The notes beneath the pieces were generated by a model. It did no database searches, was not told the DNA's origin, and saw nothing but the letters and a program-made list of their open reading frames with translations. A stretch of DNA of 64,000 bases, taken from NCBI GenBank assembly GCA_025809375.1, contig CP099514.1, positions 1,984,001 through 2,048,000 on the forward strand, read 5' to 3'. Origin of the DNA: Bacillus zhangzhouensis. Its GTDB lineage: Bacteria > Bacillota > Bacilli > Bacillales > Bacillaceae. Both the position numbers and the translations under genes were made by a program. Below are positions 38,097 through 50,655 of this stretch, piece by piece. Within the stretch, counting starts at the first letter, position 1. Each line of letters opens with the position of its first letter.

Positions 38097-39026
38097 ATGA
38101 TGGCGATCATTTATTTTTGTGCACTTATTTTCATTTTTTTATGGTCAATGGGTTTGCTGAGAAAAGGATTAATGGCGCTTGCGTCGGCTCGTATTGAGAA
38201 ATCGCTTCTTCTCTTTACAGATCACCCGGTAAAAGCATTCTTGATCAGCATTGTGTTTACAGGAGTTCTACAAAGTAGTTCGGCGTTTATGGTCATCGTC
38301 ATCGGCTTTGTCAGTACAGGCATTCTCTCTTTTAAAAAAACGATTCCTATGATTCTTGGAACCAATATCGGCTCCACGTTTACGACAGAATTTATCGCCA
38401 TAAAAATGGATGTTTTCATGTGGGTTTTAATCATAGCCGGTCTTGTATGCATCCTTTTTGGCAGGACCTCTTTTAGACATGGAGGGAAAAGTTTATTTGG
38501 GCTCGGGATGATCTTTTTTTGCATTCAAGGCTTTTCAAAAATTGCAGGTATGATGACAAGCCAGCCTGAGACATTGCGTTTTCTTGAAATGATGCAGCAT
38601 TCAGACTGGACAGCGCTGCTTTCGGGTACCATTTTCACAGCGATTGTTCATTCGAGCTCCGTCTGTATCGGTATATTAATGGGATTTATGAATGAAGGAA
38701 CTGTGGCACTTCAGGAAGGCATCAGCTTTGTATTAGGGTCCAATATTGGGACATGTATTACGGCTGTGATGGCTGCGATATCCGGCGGCTACGCAGCACG
38801 TCAAACGGCTTATGCACACGTCGTGTTTAATGTGCTCGGAGTTCTTTTATGCCTGCCGTTTCTCGCCTTGATCACAGAAGTTGTCGCCCTTCTCGCAAGC
38901 TCACCCGCCCATCAGATTGCGCATTTCAGCCTGCTGTTTAATGTGGCAAGCTCTCTTCTCTTCTTCCCGTTCATTCGCCCTTTTCACGGATTGATCTTGT
39001 GTCTTTTACCGAATCCGTCAAAATGA
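38097..39026 (+). CDS. yqeW: Na+/Pi-cotransporter-family protein YqeW
   Basis: A 309-residue membrane protein with about eight helices and the paired repeats of the NptA/PNaS family. The first repeat has GVLQSSSAFMVIVIGF and LGTNIGSTFTTEF; the second has AIVHSSSVCIGILMGF and LGSNIGTCITAVM. This family couples sodium to phosphate transport, but YqeW's substrate is inferred. ATG 38097 follows AGAGGAGG. It is monocistronic and converges with mtaB. Confidence 0.88.
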   Translation: MMAIIYFCALIFIFLWSMGLLRKGLMALASARIEKSLLLFTDHPVKAFLISIVFTGVLQSSSAFMVIVIGFVSTGILSFKKTIPMILGTNIGSTFTTEFIAIKMDVFMWVLIIAGLVCILFGRTSFRHGGKSLFGLGMIFFCIQGFSKIAGMMTSQPETLRFLEMMQHSDWTALLSGTIFTAIVHSSSVCIGILMGFMNEGTVALQEGISFVLGSNIGTCITAVMAAISGGYAARQTAYAHVVFNVLGVLLCLPFLALITEVVALLASSPAHQIAHFSLLFNVASSLLFFPFIRPFHGLILCLLPNPSK

Positions 39027-39064
39027 AAAAAACCGGCTTGCCCTTTTGGCTGCCGATTTTTTTA
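39026..39064. terminator. Terminator between yqeW and mtaB
   Basis: A CGGC / GCCG stem with flanking A and T runs and an inner TTGCC...GGC stem. It can serve both convergent genes but is imperfect. Confidence 0.6.
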
Positions 39065-39068
39065 TTTA

Positions 39069-40430
39069 TTATGAGGTCATTCTCACGTTGTCTTGCTGCA
39101 CATCATCACTGATGCGAACGAATTGCCCTTCGTTATAAGGATAGCCCGCTTTCGTAATTTTCACTTTGACCAGACGGCCGATCATGTCCTCTGTCCCTTC
39201 AAAAACAACCTTCATATAGTTATCAGTATAACCAACATAAAGATTGTGGTTTCCTTCTTGTTCTTTGAAGGATTCTTCCGGAATAACCTCTAGCACATCA
39301 CCTTCATATGCTGATGCATACTCTTTTGCAAGCTGGTCAGAAAGAGCGATCAAACGGTGGACACGTTCGTTTTTCACATTTTCATCCACTTGATCTTCCA
39401 TTCTTGCAGCTGGCGTGCCTGTGCGTTTGCTGTAAGGGAAGACGTGTAGCTCAGAGAATTGATGGTCTTTGACAAAATTGTACGTTTCCAAGAACTCTTC
39501 TTCTGTTTCCCCAGGGAATCCAACGATCACATCAGAGGTGACAGCAAGTCCTGGCAATGCTTTTTTCAGCTTTGTTAAACGCTCTGCAAAGAATTCCATT
39601 GTATATTTACGGCGCATTCTTTTTAGCACTGTATTTGAGCCAGATTGAAGCGGGATGTGTAAGTGTCTGACAATTTTATCTGACTGATCAAGCACTTCAA
39701 TCACTTCATCTGTAATTTGACTTGCTTCAATCGATGAAATACGGATTCGTTTTAAACCGATGACACGTTTATCTAATTCTTTTAGAAGCTTCGCAAAGTT
39801 ATAATCCTTTAAGTCTTCTCCATATCCGCCTGTGTGAATACCTGTAAGTACAATTTCTTTATAACCGGCATCAACAAGCTGCTGCGCTTGATTGATGACC
39901 TCTTCTGGATCGCGAGAACGAAGAAGACCGCGTGCCCACGGAATAATGCAGAATGTACAGAAATTGTTACAGCCTTCTTGGATTTTTAATGAAGCGCGCG
40001 TTCTGTCTGTAAAGGCAGGAACATCAAGTTCTTCAAACACACGGGCTTTCATGATATTGCCAACCCCGTTGATCGGCTGTCTTTCTCTCCGGTATTCTTC
40101 AATATAACCTAGTAATTTATGTCTGTCCTGTGTTCCAACCACAATATCAACACCGGGAATCGCCATGATTTCTGCTGGAGAGGTTTGCGCATAGCATCCT
40201 GTTACACAGATGACACCATCCGGGTTATGACGAATGGCTCTTCTAATGACTTGGCGGCTTTTCTTATCGCCTGTATTCGTGACCGTACATGTATTAATAA
40301 CATATACGTCCGCTTTTGATTCATACTCTTTTCTTTCATAGCCAGCTTCTTTAAACAGCTGCCAGATCGCCTCTGTTTCATAGTGGTTGACCTTACAGCC
40401 AAGTGTATGGAACGCTACTGTTCCCATCAT
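39069..40430 (-). CDS. mtaB: tRNA t6A37 methylthiotransferase MtaB
   Basis: A 453-residue radical-SAM enzyme that makes ms2t6A at tRNA position 37. The N-terminal UPF0004 cysteines (TLGCKVN, NTCTVT, TGCYAQ) hold one [4Fe-4S] cluster. The radical-SAM motif CNNFCTFC holds the other, and a C-terminal TRAM domain binds RNA. It starts inside the rsmE stop region (ATGATG after GAGGTGAAGC). It lies at the end of the long hrcA-dnaK operon. Confidence 0.95.
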   Translation of the reverse strand: MMGTVAFHTLGCKVNHYETEAIWQLFKEAGYERKEYESKADVYVINTCTVTNTGDKKSRQVIRRAIRHNPDGVICVTGCYAQTSPAEIMAIPGVDIVVGTQDRHKLLGYIEEYRRERQPINGVGNIMKARVFEELDVPAFTDRTRASLKIQEGCNNFCTFCIIPWARGLLRSRDPEEVINQAQQLVDAGYKEIVLTGIHTGGYGEDLKDYNFAKLLKELDKRVIGLKRIRISSIEASQITDEVIEVLDQSDKIVRHLHIPLQSGSNTVLKRMRRKYTMEFFAERLTKLKKALPGLAVTSDVIVGFPGETEEEFLETYNFVKDHQFSELHVFPYSKRTGTPAARMEDQVDENVKNERVHRLIALSDQLAKEYASAYEGDVLEVIPEESFKEQEGNHNLYVGYTDNYMKVVFEGTEDMIGRLVKVKITKAGYPYNEGQFVRISDDVQQDNVRMTS

Positions 40431-41197
40431 GCTTCACCTCTTAATAACTCTGTTTGATAAGATATAGCGGAAAGCGCGTATAAAGGAGCGGTTTCCGTTC
40501 TTAAAATGCGTGGTCCGAGCCCGCAAATGACTGCACCAAGCGTTTCAAGCTCTTCAATCTCCTTTTCTGCCAAACCGCCTTCAGGGCCAAAAACCACTAG
40601 CAAGGTTTGTCCGCTTTTCATCTGTTGAAGCACAGTTTGAAAGCGGCTCTGCTCTCCTTCTTTCGATGATTCTTCGTATGCAACGACACATTTATCGAAT
40701 TCACCAGCTAATTGCGTCAGCTCTTTAAACGTTGATACTGAATGAACACGGGGAATGATATTCCTGTAGGACTGCTCGGCTGCTTCTTTCGCGATTTTCT
40801 CCCAGCGCTCTCGTTTTTTATGTGACTTTTTTTGGTCAAGCTTTGTAATAGAACGGGCTGCTTGAAATGGGATAAAAGCACTTGCGCCAAGCTCTGTGCC
40901 TTTTTGGATAATGAGCTCAAGCTTATCTCCTTTTGGAAGACCGCTTGCAATCGTCACCTTAATTGGAAGTTCTCTGTCTTGATTTGTCCAGCTTACAAGG
41001 TGACAATTCACTTCTTCCTTTGTTATTGTATCAATTTTACTGAGCGCTTCAAAGCCGTCTGTCGTTAAACAAAGGATTTCCTGCCCTGCTTTCATTCGCA
41101 TGACATTGGAAAGATGATGTACATCTTCACCTTTTATAACGATGGCCCCCTTTGTGGTCACTTCTTCTTTTGTGAGGTCGATAAAATATCGTTGCAT
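40427..41197 (-). CDS. rsmE: 16S rRNA (uracil-1498-N3)-methyltransferase RsmE
   Basis: A 256-residue SPOUT methyltransferase. The N-terminal PUA-like domain (HHLSNVMRMKAGQEILCL) and the C-terminal trefoil-knot motif VVFGPEGGLAEKEIEEL ... LGPRILRTETAPL are clear. ATG 41197 follows AGGACACGT; the longer frame is not supported. It lies between prmA and mtaB in the heat-shock operon's tail. Confidence 0.95.
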   Translation of the reverse strand: MQRYFIDLTKEEVTTKGAIVIKGEDVHHLSNVMRMKAGQEILCLTTDGFEALSKIDTITKEEVNCHLVSWTNQDRELPIKVTIASGLPKGDKLELIIQKGTELGASAFIPFQAARSITKLDQKKSHKKRERWEKIAKEAAEQSYRNIIPRVHSVSTFKELTQLAGEFDKCVVAYEESSKEGEQSRFQTVLQQMKSGQTLLVVFGPEGGLAEKEIEELETLGAVICGLGPRILRTETAPLYALSAISYQTELLRGEA

Positions 41198-41220
41198 ACG
41201 TGTCCTGACACCTACTCGTT

Positions 41221-42156
41221 TTATTTTTTCGCTATAATGCTGACCCAATCTTCCATTGACAGCACTTCAACAATATCAAAACCTGCTTCTTCTAATGCTG
41301 TTTTGACTTGTAATTTCTTTTGTCCAATGATGCCTGATGTAATGAAATAGCCACCTTTCTTCAATAGGTCATAGGCTTGATCTGTAAAGCGCAAAATCAC
41401 TTCTGCCAGAATGTTGGCGACAATCACATCACGCTCACCTGAAATCCCATCAAGCAAGTTGTTTTGTTTAACTGCCACTTGGTCACTTACACCATTTAGC
41501 TCGATATTTTGCTTCGCACTTTCTACCGCAACGGTGTCGAGATCAAAGGCGTGAATCTCCTTTGCACCAAGCATCGCTGCTGCCACACTTAAAATCCCAG
41601 AGCCTGTTCCAACATCAATTACCGTATCGTTTTCTTTCACATAGCGCTCAAGCGCTTGAATACAAAGGACGGTTGTCGGATGCGTACCTGTTCCAAATGC
41701 CATTCCAGGGTCCATTTCAATAATCAGTTCATCTGAATGAACCGGTGTATATTCTTCCCACGTTGGAACGATGGTGAATTTTTCAGAGATTTTCACAGGA
41801 TGATAGTATTTCTTCCATGCGGTGGCCCATTCTTCTTCATTCACTTCACAAATTGACAGCGTATTTCGTCCAAGGTCAATATCGTATAGAAGAAGATTGT
41901 TGATGGCTTCTTTGATCTCATCTACCGTCTCCATCAAAAAACTGTTCATTGGAAGATAAGCTTTGACAATGACACCTTCTTCCGGATAGTCATTCGGATC
42001 GAGCTGGTAGATCTCACCGTATACATTTTCACGTTCCTTGACTAAATCAAGCGGGTCCTCAATCACGACACCACTTGCACCTGCTTCATGCAAAATATTG
42101 GTGATCGGTTCCACCGCTTCATTTGTTGTATGGACGCTAATTTCTGACCACTTCAA
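41221..42156 (-). CDS. prmA: Ribosomal protein L11 methyltransferase PrmA
   Basis: A 311-residue SAM methyltransferase that trimethylates L11. The N-terminal substrate-binding domain ([21 protein letters not shown]) is followed by the SAM motif [20 protein letters not shown] and the catalytic NILAEV. The start is TTG 42156, nine bases after AAGGAG; TTG 42165 is too close. It follows dnaJ by 22 bases. Confidence 0.95.
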   Translation of the reverse strand: MKWSEISVHTTNEAVEPITNILHEAGASGVVIEDPLDLVKERENVYGEIYQLDPNDYPEEGVIVKAYLPMNSFLMETVDEIKEAINNLLLYDIDLGRNTLSICEVNEEEWATAWKKYYHPVKISEKFTIVPTWEEYTPVHSDELIIEMDPGMAFGTGTHPTTVLCIQALERYVKENDTVIDVGTGSGILSVAAAMLGAKEIHAFDLDTVAVESAKQNIELNGVSDQVAVKQNNLLDGISGERDVIVANILAEVILRFTDQAYDLLKKGGYFITSGIIGQKKLQVKTALEEAGFDIVEVLSMEDWVSIIAKK

Positions 42157-42178
42157 TACTACCAACTCCTTATCCGTC

Positions 42179-43312
42179 TTACTCGCCTTTAAATGCGCGT
42201 TTTACCTTATCGAAAAAACTCATCTCTTGTTCGTCCGGTTTATTTCCGCTCACTTCAGCAAATTTTCTAATGATATCTTTTTGATTGTCTGTTAAATTTG
42301 TCGGTGTGACGACACGTACAACAATATGCTGATCGCCTTGGCCGTAGCCGCGTACATTTTTCACACCTTTTCCTTTAAGTCTAAACTTCGTGCCAGTTTG
42401 TGTGCCAGCAGGAACTTTCAATTTGACTTTACCATGTAAAGTCGGCACTTCAATTTCATCACCTAATGCAGCCTGCGCAAAGGTGAGCGGCATTTCGCAG
42501 TAGATGTCATCTCCATCACGTTCGAAGAATTCATGCGGACGCACATGGAATACAACAAATAGATCGCCTGGAGGTCCTCCATTCACACCTGGTTCCCCTT
42601 GACCAGACACTCTGAGCTGCTGACCATCGTCAACACCCGCTGGGATCGTCACATTGATTTTCTTACGCTTACGCACTTTGCCAGATCCGCCGCATGTAGA
42701 ACATTTGTGATCGATTTGTTTTCCTGTTCCGCTGCAGTAGTTACATACTCTGCGGTTAACCACTTTACCAAATGGGGTTGACTGCTCAACGTTTAATTGA
42801 CCAGATCCGCCGCAATGTGAACAGGTTTTCGCCTGCGTCCCAGGCTTTGCACCTGATCCATGGCATGTTTCACAAGATTCTTCACGAGGGATTTCAATGG
42901 TTGCTTCTTTTCCAAATGCCGCTTCTTCAAATGAAAGCGTCATTGTATATTGCAGGTCCGCTCCTTGGCGCGGTGCATTTGGATCTCTTCTTCTGGCCCC
43001 GCCGCCAAAAATACTAGAGAAGATATCATCAAAGCCGCCGAAGCCGCCAAAGTCTTCTCCCCCGCTAAAACCGCCGCCGCCAAAGCCTTGATTTGGATCG
43101 GTATGACCGAACTGGTCATACTGGGAACGTTTTTGATCATCAGAAAGGGTTTCATAGGCTTCTTTTATTTCTTTGAATTTCTCATCTGAGCCAGCTTCTT
43201 TATTAATATCAGGGTGATACTTTTTTGAAAGCTTGCGGTATGCCTTTTTGATTTCGTCCTTTGAGGCGCTCTTACTTACGCCAAGCACTTCATAGTAATC
43301 ACGCTTACTCAT
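42179..43312 (-). CDS. dnaJ: Chaperone DnaJ
   Basis: A 377-residue type I J-protein that stimulates the DnaK ATPase. It has the J domain with HPD, a Gly/Phe-rich linker (about residues 70-100), four CxxCxGxG zinc repeats ([32 protein letters not shown]), and C-terminal substrate domains. The gap to dnaK holds a terminator-like hairpin, which may lower dnaJ relative to dnaK. Confidence 0.97.
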   Translation of the reverse strand: MSKRDYYEVLGVSKSASKDEIKKAYRKLSKKYHPDINKEAGSDEKFKEIKEAYETLSDDQKRSQYDQFGHTDPNQGFGGGGFSGGEDFGGFGGFDDIFSSIFGGGARRRDPNAPRQGADLQYTMTLSFEEAAFGKEATIEIPREESCETCHGSGAKPGTQAKTCSHCGGSGQLNVEQSTPFGKVVNRRVCNYCSGTGKQIDHKCSTCGGSGKVRKRKKINVTIPAGVDDGQQLRVSGQGEPGVNGGPPGDLFVVFHVRPHEFFERDGDDIYCEMPLTFAQAALGDEIEVPTLHGKVKLKVPAGTQTGTKFRLKGKGVKNVRGYGQGDQHIVVRVVTPTNLTDNQKDIIRKFAEVSGNKPDEQEMSFFDKVKRAFKGE

Positions 43313-43400
43313 CTCTTCACACTCCCGATTTTCTCACATAAATACGATTGTATCATTTTGATTTAACCTTTTTCAATTCCTTTCATCGTTGAAAAGAAAA

Positions 43401-43434
43401 AAAGTCAAAGCCAAGAGATCCTGACTTTGACTTT
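43401..43434 (-). terminator. Terminator-like hairpin between dnaK and dnaJ
   Basis: Stem AGTCAAAG / CTTTGACT with a 14-base loop, followed on the minus strand by a T run. It may partly end or stabilise the dnaK message. Confidence 0.6.
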
Positions 43435-43477
43435 CTGACGAGTACGTTTCAGCAGTCTTTTTCAAAAGTAAAAGTGA

Positions 43478-45340
<1,863 letters not shown>

Positions 45341-45898
45341 TTATTGATTTACTTTTACCATTGATGGACGAATAACTCGATCTTTGAGTTTATAGCCCTT
45401 TTGCAATTCTTCTACAACGATATTTGAATCGTAGTTTTCATCTTCAACTTGCATGACGGCTTGATGAAGGTTTGGATCGAATTCTTTGCCGACAGCTTCA
45501 ATTGGTTCAACGCCTTCATTTTTCAACGCTTCTACCAGCTGGCGGTAAACCATTTGCATTCCTTCTAACAAACTTTTCGTCTGCTCATTGTCTGGATCAA
45601 TTCCAAGCGCTCTTTCAAAGTTATCAAGAGCTGGGAGAAGATCGCTGACAACATGTTGAGAACGATATTTTTGCACGGTCTCCACTTCAGTTCGAGCACG
45701 GCGTTTATAGTTTTCAAAATCTGCTTGAACACGCAGAATTTTGTTTTCTTTTTCATCTAGAAGCTGCTGCAATTCATCAATTTTTTCTTGGAAGGCAGAC
45801 TGTTCATCAGGTGTTACTTCCTCAGTATCTGCTTGAACTGCTTCTTCTTGTGCTTCAACCTCTGCTTCTTGCTCAGGTGTCTTTTTTTCTTCTGACAT
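45341..45898 (-). CDS. grpE: Nucleotide exchange factor GrpE
   Basis: A 185-residue GrpE with an acidic, disordered N-terminus ([20 protein letters not shown]) and a long dimerising helix. The C-terminal beta domain ([20 protein letters not shown]) exchanges ADP on DnaK. ATG 45898 follows GGAGGTGAACACA; the longer frame toward hrcA is not real. Order hrcA-grpE-dnaK-dnaJ is standard for bacilli. Confidence 0.96.
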   Translation of the reverse strand: MSEEKKTPEQEAEVEAQEEAVQADTEEVTPDEQSAFQEKIDELQQLLDEKENKILRVQADFENYKRRARTEVETVQKYRSQHVVSDLLPALDNFERALGIDPDNEQTKSLLEGMQMVYRQLVEALKNEGVEPIEAVGKEFDPNLHQAVMQVEDENYDSNIVVEELQKGYKLKDRVIRPSMVKVNQ

Positions 45899-45962
45899 TG
45901 TGTTCACCTCCCTCAAAAGATTCAACATACGAGGGACTGTGCCCCCCCTATCTTTTATCACC

Positions 45963-46994
45963 CTACTCATCATACAAATTGGAAAGTGCGTTTGACAAGT
46001 CTTTTGATACATGATGCAAGAGACTGACAACCCTGCTATAATCCATACGGGTTGGACCGATAACGGCAATGGAGCCAAGTGATTTTTGATCAATCGAATA
46101 AGTGGCTGTGATTAAGCTGCAATTCTCCATCGCTTCCAAATTGTTTTCTGAACCGATTTTAATGGTGATTCCTTGCTGATTTGGATGAAACAGCTGCATG
46201 ACATCATTCTTTTGTTCAATAAGCATCATGAGTGAACGTATGCGGTCAATGTCATGAAACTCTGGCTGATTCAACATATTAATCTTTCCGCCAAAGAAAA
46301 GTTTTGATTCATTTTGAGTTGATGTAAATGTATTGCCGAGCGCATCTAAAATATGTTCATAATCTTTTAAATGCGTGCGAAGAAGCATCACAACTTCTTT
46401 ATACATTCTGTCCTTCAGCTGATCCATCGGGACTCCGGCTAGGCGGCTGTTTAAAATATTCATCAGCTTCTCAATATCAGAGACATCGAGATGCTCAGAG
46501 AAGGTAATGGTTTTGTTTTCAACATGTCCACTGTCTGTAATCATGATCGCCACTGCTTTGTTTGGCTGAACAGGGACAAGCTGAATTTGCTTTAATCGAT
46601 TTTCACTTAGCTTTGGACCAAGCACAATCGATGTATAGTTTGTGAGATCTGATAAAATTTCCGCCGATTTTTGAACTGTCTTTTCCAGCTCAAAAATTTT
46701 CTCCTGAAAGGCCGACTGGATGAGCACAAGCTCTTTAGACGACAGTTTTCGCGGAGAGAGCAAATGATCTACATAATAACGATATCCTTTTTCGGAAGGA
46801 ATTCTTCCTGATGAAGAATGGGTTTTTTCAATAAAACCAAGTTCCTCCAAATCAGCCATTTCGTTTCTAATTGTCGCAGAGCTGAATGTAATGTCTTCTT
46901 TTTTAGAAAGAGTCCTTGATCCAACTGGCTGCGCCGAACGAATAAAGTCATTAATGATGACTTGCAGAATCAAAAGCTGACGATTTGTTAACAT
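45963..46994 (-). CDS. hrcA: Heat-inducible transcription repressor HrcA
   Basis: A 343-residue repressor that binds CIRCE and needs GroEL for activity. The N-terminal winged helix ([17 protein letters not shown] ... [20 protein letters not shown]) is clear, followed by a GAF-like domain. Three consecutive ATGs occur; 46994 is chosen because AGGGG lies eight bases upstream and the product has the family's usual 343 residues. It heads the heat-shock operon and is autoregulated by the CIRCE at 47009-47035. Confidence 0.96.
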   Translation of the reverse strand: MLTNRQLLILQVIINDFIRSAQPVGSRTLSKKEDITFSSATIRNEMADLEELGFIEKTHSSSGRIPSEKGYRYYVDHLLSPRKLSSKELVLIQSAFQEKIFELEKTVQKSAEILSDLTNYTSIVLGPKLSENRLKQIQLVPVQPNKAVAIMITDSGHVENKTITFSEHLDVSDIEKLMNILNSRLAGVPMDQLKDRMYKEVVMLLRTHLKDYEHILDALGNTFTSTQNESKLFFGGKINMLNQPEFHDIDRIRSLMMLIEQKNDVMQLFHPNQQGITIKIGSENNLEAMENCSLITATYSIDQKSLGSIAVIGPTRMDYSRVVSLLHHVSKDLSNALSNLYDE

Positions 46995-47008
46995 CATCAT
47001 CACCCCTG

Positions 47009-47035
47009 TTAGCACTCTCTTTCAACGAGTGCTAA
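47009..47035 (-). promoter_or_regulatory. CIRCE operator of hrcA
   Basis: TTAGCACTC, 9 bases, GAGTGCTAA: a perfect match to the CIRCE consensus. It sits between the predicted start and the hrcA ribosome binding site. Confidence 0.97.
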
Positions 47036-47046
47036 TTGTATAAACA

Positions 47047-47075
47047 AAATTACCAAACTCAAATTAAAATGTCAA
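47047..47075 (-). promoter_or_regulatory. Predicted SigA promoter of the hrcA operon
   Basis: On the minus strand TTGACA (plus 47070-47075), 17 bases, TAATTT (plus 47047-47052), abutting the hemW stop codon. Confidence 0.7.
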
Positions 47076-48215
47076 TTATAACTCACCGAGAAACGCTTGA
47101 AATACTTCATTCCCTAACAATTTTCCTTTTCTTGTTAAACGAATCCCCATGTCATCTTTTACAATGAGGCCTTTTTCTTCTAATTCTTCAAGAACAGTGG
47201 AAAAAAGTGCTTCTGGTGCAGCACCATATTTTGTTTGGAAATCAATGCTTTTCACCCCTTCGATCTTTCGAAGACCTAAAAACATTTCTTCTTCTATCTG
47301 CTCTGCTTTTGTGACCTGATGTGTTTCCTTATACGGGAACCCTGTTTGGCCAATCAGCTCCAAATAATGCTTCACCGGCCCTGCGTTCACATTTCGGATG
47401 CCATCTACATACCCGTGTGCGCCTGCACCAAAACCGAAGTAATCTTCATTGCTCCAATAAGTCAGGTTATGCTGGCTTTCAAAGCCTGGTTTGGCGTAAT
47501 TGCTAATTTCGTACTGCTTTAATCCATGGCTCTCCATTTCATCCATCACAAGCTCATACATTTCAGCCTCACGTTCTTGCGTTGGTAAATGAAGTTTTCC
47601 TTTTTGCATTAAGTTGTAAAAAACGGTTTTCGGCTCCACAATGAGTGAGTAAACCGAATAATGCTCTGCTCCCAGCGAGAAAGCCGTCTCAAGTGAATTC
47701 ATCACATGATGCTTTTCTTGATGTGGCAAGCCAAACATAAGATCGAGGCTAATATTGTCAAACCCAACCGCTCTAGCTCGCTCAAAGGACGTAAGGACAT
47801 CCTTCTTTTGATGAACTCGTCCGATTTTTTTGAGCAAATCGTCTTCAAAGGTTTGAACGCCAAAGCTCAGCCGATTGACGCCGGCTGCCTTTAGCACATG
47901 CAGTTTCTCAAGCGATAATTCGTCTGGGTTTGCTTCTACTGCAAATTCAATTAGGTTTTTTGTCGGCTTTAATATGCGGTGGATGCTGTTCATGAGCTTG
48001 TCCAGCTGGCTGACAGTCAGTGATGTCGGGGTTCCCCCGCCAATAAAAATCGTCTTTAGTTCCTGCTCTCCTTTTTGTTCAATCGTATGCTGCATCTCTT
48101 TTTCAAGAGCCGCTAAGTATTCATCGACTGGCTGTGTTTTAATGAAAAATTTATTGAAATCACAATAGTGGCAAATGTGCTCACAAAATGGAATGTGAAT
48201 GTATGCTGCTTTCAT
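47076..48215 (-). CDS. hemW: Heme chaperone HemW (radical SAM)
   Basis: A 379-residue radical-SAM family protein with CxxxCxxC cysteines in CEHICHYCDF and the GGGTPTSL SAM-binding motif. HemW is known to carry heme to partner enzymes rather than act as coproporphyrinogen oxidase; the CNHC motif of HemN is absent here. It lies between lepA and hrcA, as in B. subtilis. Confidence 0.93.
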   Translation of the reverse strand: MKAAYIHIPFCEHICHYCDFNKFFIKTQPVDEYLAALEKEMQHTIEQKGEQELKTIFIGGGTPTSLTVSQLDKLMNSIHRILKPTKNLIEFAVEANPDELSLEKLHVLKAAGVNRLSFGVQTFEDDLLKKIGRVHQKKDVLTSFERARAVGFDNISLDLMFGLPHQEKHHVMNSLETAFSLGAEHYSVYSLIVEPKTVFYNLMQKGKLHLPTQEREAEMYELVMDEMESHGLKQYEISNYAKPGFESQHNLTYWSNEDYFGFGAGAHGYVDGIRNVNAGPVKHYLELIGQTGFPYKETHQVTKAEQIEEEMFLGLRKIEGVKSIDFQTKYGAAPEALFSTVLEELEEKGLIVKDDMGIRLTRKGKLLGNEVFQAFLGEL

Positions 48216-48244
48216 TTGATGACACCTTCTTTACAGGTAAAGAG

Positions 48245-48265
48245 CCGCAGTTTATCGCTGCGGCA
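48245..48265 (-). terminator. Possible terminator of lepA
   Basis: A 7-base-pair GC-rich stem GCCGCAG / CTGCGGC with a weak T tract (TCTTTAC) on the minus strand, between lepA and hemW. Confidence 0.55.
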
Positions 48266-48329
48266 CCTTTGTTTATTTTCGACTATAAACGTCAAGGCGG
48301 ACATTGTAAAGCAGGTTGCCTTGAGGATA

Positions 48330-50168
48330 TTATTTTTTCGGTGTGCTGTCGTCCATCTTCAGCACGGCCATAAATGCTTCTTGCGGGACCTCAACAGAGC
48401 CGACTTGCTTCATGCGCTTTTTCCCTTCTTTTTGCTTCTCAAGAAGCTTTCTTTTCCGGGAGATGTCTCCACCATAACATTTAGCAAGTACGTTTTTACG
48501 CATCGCTTTAATGGTGGAACGAGCAACAATTTTTTGACCGATCGCTGCTTGAACTGGCACTTCAAAGTGCTGGCGTGGAATCAGTTCTTTTAGCTTTTCT
48601 ACAATAATCTTGCCTCGTTCATATGCATAATCGCGGTGAACAATAAAGGAAAGGGCATCGATTTTTTCGCCATTCAGCATGATATCCATCTTCACTAACG
48701 TCGATGGACGATAGCCAATCAGCTCATAATCAAAGGACGCATAGCCTTTTGTGTTGGACTTTAGCTGGTCAAAAAATTCGTATACGATCTCTGCCAAAGG
48801 AATTTCGTACACAATGCTCACGCGGTTCGCATCAAGATACTGCATATCAATGAAATTCCCGCGTTTTCCCTGGCAAAGTTCCATCACAGAGCCTACATAA
48901 TCATTCGGCACCATCATAGTTGCTTTGACATAGGGTTCTTCAATTCGCTCAATCTTTTGCGGATCAGGCAGATTGGACGGGTTATCTACGACGATTTTTT
49001 CTCCATCTGTCATATATACATCATAAATAACACTTGGCGCTGTCGTAATCAAATCAATTTTAAATTCACGTTCAATTCGTTCTTGGATAATTTCCATATG
49101 AAGCATTCCAAGGAAACCGCAGCGGAAACCAAAGCCAAGTGCTTGCGATGTCTCTGCCTCATATTGAAGGGAAGAATCATTCAATTCAAGCTTCTCTAAC
49201 GCTTCACGTAAGTCGTTGTATTTCGCTGTATCAATTGGATAAAGTCCGCAGTACACCATTGGGTTTAGCTTTCTGTATCCTGGCAGTGCTTCTTTCGCAG
49301 GATTTTCCGCACTTGTGATTGTATCCCCTACACGTGTATCACCGACATTTTTAATCGCAGCAGTTAAGTAGCCAACATCTCCAACGGTGAGTTCGTCTGT
49401 TGGCATGGCTTTTGGTGTGAAAACGCCGACTTCAAGCACTTCAAATTCTTTCCCTGTCGCCATCATTTTAATTTTCTGACCGGGTTTGACGGTTCCTTCA
49501 ACAATTCGTATGTACGCAATAACACCGCGATACGCATCGTAGAGAGAATCAAAAATAAGGGCTTGAAGTGGTGCTTCTGGATCTCCAGCGGGAGCCGGCA
49601 CCTTTTCAACGATTTGTTCTAAAATCTCCTCAATTCCAATACCCGCCTTAGCAGAGGTGAGAACAGCTTCAGACGCATCCAACCCGATGACATCTTCAAT
49701 TTCTTCTCTTACACGCTCAGGCTCTGCACTTGGCAGATCGATTTTATTGATAATCGGAAGAATTTCTAAGTTGTTATCAAGAGCTAAATAAACGTTCGCA
49801 AGTGTCTGTGCTTCAATTCCTTGTGCTGCATCTACTACGAGAATCGCACCCTCACAGGCAGCTAGGCTTCGAGATACCTCATAGGTGAAGTCGACATGCC
49901 CTGGTGTATCAATCAGGTGCATGATATATTCTTCTCCATCCTTCGCCTTATACTTCAGCTGGACAGAGTTTAATTTAATCGTTATGCCGCGTTCACGCTC
50001 TAAATCCATGGAATCAAGTAATTGTTCTTTCATTTCCCGTTGAGTAATCGCCGCTGTTTTTTCCAAAATACGGTCCGCCAATGTGGATTTCCCATGGTCA
50101 ATATGGGCGATAATGGAGAAATTTCGAATTCTTGATTGCCGCTCTAATCGTTTTTCTTTATCTGTCAC
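48330..50168 (-). CDS. lepA: Elongation factor 4 (LepA)
   Basis: A 612-residue translational GTPase. G1 [10 protein letters not shown]2 RGITI, G3 DTPGHVDF and G4 NKIDLP are present. Domain II, EF-G-like domains and the LepA-specific C-terminal domain follow. LepA can back-translocate ribosomes and aids ribosome biogenesis. It follows yqxA, with a hairpin at 50253-50278 between them. Confidence 0.97.
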   Translation of the reverse strand: MTDKEKRLERQSRIRNFSIIAHIDHGKSTLADRILEKTAAITQREMKEQLLDSMDLERERGITIKLNSVQLKYKAKDGEEYIMHLIDTPGHVDFTYEVSRSLAACEGAILVVDAAQGIEAQTLANVYLALDNNLEILPIINKIDLPSAEPERVREEIEDVIGLDASEAVLTSAKAGIGIEEILEQIVEKVPAPAGDPEAPLQALIFDSLYDAYRGVIAYIRIVEGTVKPGQKIKMMATGKEFEVLEVGVFTPKAMPTDELTVGDVGYLTAAIKNVGDTRVGDTITSAENPAKEALPGYRKLNPMVYCGLYPIDTAKYNDLREALEKLELNDSSLQYEAETSQALGFGFRCGFLGMLHMEIIQERIEREFKIDLITTAPSVIYDVYMTDGEKIVVDNPSNLPDPQKIERIEEPYVKATMMVPNDYVGSVMELCQGKRGNFIDMQYLDANRVSIVYEIPLAEIVYEFFDQLKSNTKGYASFDYELIGYRPSTLVKMDIMLNGEKIDALSFIVHRDYAYERGKIIVEKLKELIPRQHFEVPVQAAIGQKIVARSTIKAMRKNVLAKCYGGDISRKRKLLEKQKEGKKRMKQVGSVEVPQEAFMAVLKMDDSTPKK

Positions 50169-50252
50169 AATCTATCACTCCTACTATAAAACGCGGGTTG
50201 CGCTAGGTTAGATTATATCAATAGGGCTGTAAAGATTCAATCGAAATCAAGA

Positions 50253-50278
50253 AAAGCCGCTTATCGTTCAGCGGCTTT
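50253..50278 (-). terminator. Terminator of spoIIP-yqxA
   Basis: A perfect stem AAAGCCGCT / AGCGGCTTT with an 8-base loop, followed on the minus strand by TCTTG. Confidence 0.75.
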
Positions 50279-50309
50279 AATCAAAAGGGTGATATCTCAT
50301 GAAATTCGT

Positions 50310-50642
50310 TTATTTCCCATTCACCCAATTATAAAGAGAACGGGCTGCATGTGTCATGCCATCAGACAGGATTTTTCCTGCTTTGGAAAAGGCATTAAAG
50401 CCCTCTATTTCCTCCAGCTGCTTTTGCTTTTCGGCAAGATCCTTTTCTGTAACAGCTGTTCCTAAGATAGAAGCTTCCTTTTCTTTATCGTCGTTCATTT
50501 GAATGGAGAAAGCTCCTTTTAATTGCGGATCATGGTAGCCCTTCATTTGCAGCATGCCATTATTCGCTTGCTGCATTCCTAAAAAGACACCAAACAGCAA
50601 GACCAATCCTAAAATAATGGTTTTTCCAATAAATGAGCCCAT
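50310..50642 (-). CDS. yqxA: DUF3679 family protein YqxA
   Basis: A protein of about 110 residues with an N-terminal membrane segment (TIILGLVLLFGVFLGMQQA) and a conserved MKGYHDPQLKGAFSIQ stretch, matching YqxA. ATG 50642 is chosen because AAGGTGGTGACGGAT precedes it; this site overlaps the spoIIP stop codon, coupling the two. Role unknown; its place suggests a sporulation link. Confidence 0.85.
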   Translation of the reverse strand: MGSFIGKTIILGLVLLFGVFLGMQQANNGMLQMKGYHDPQLKGAFSIQMNDDKEKEASILGTAVTEKDLAEKQKQLEEIEGFNAFSKAGKILSDGMTHAARSLYNWVNGK

Positions 50643-50655
50643 ATCCGTCACCACC

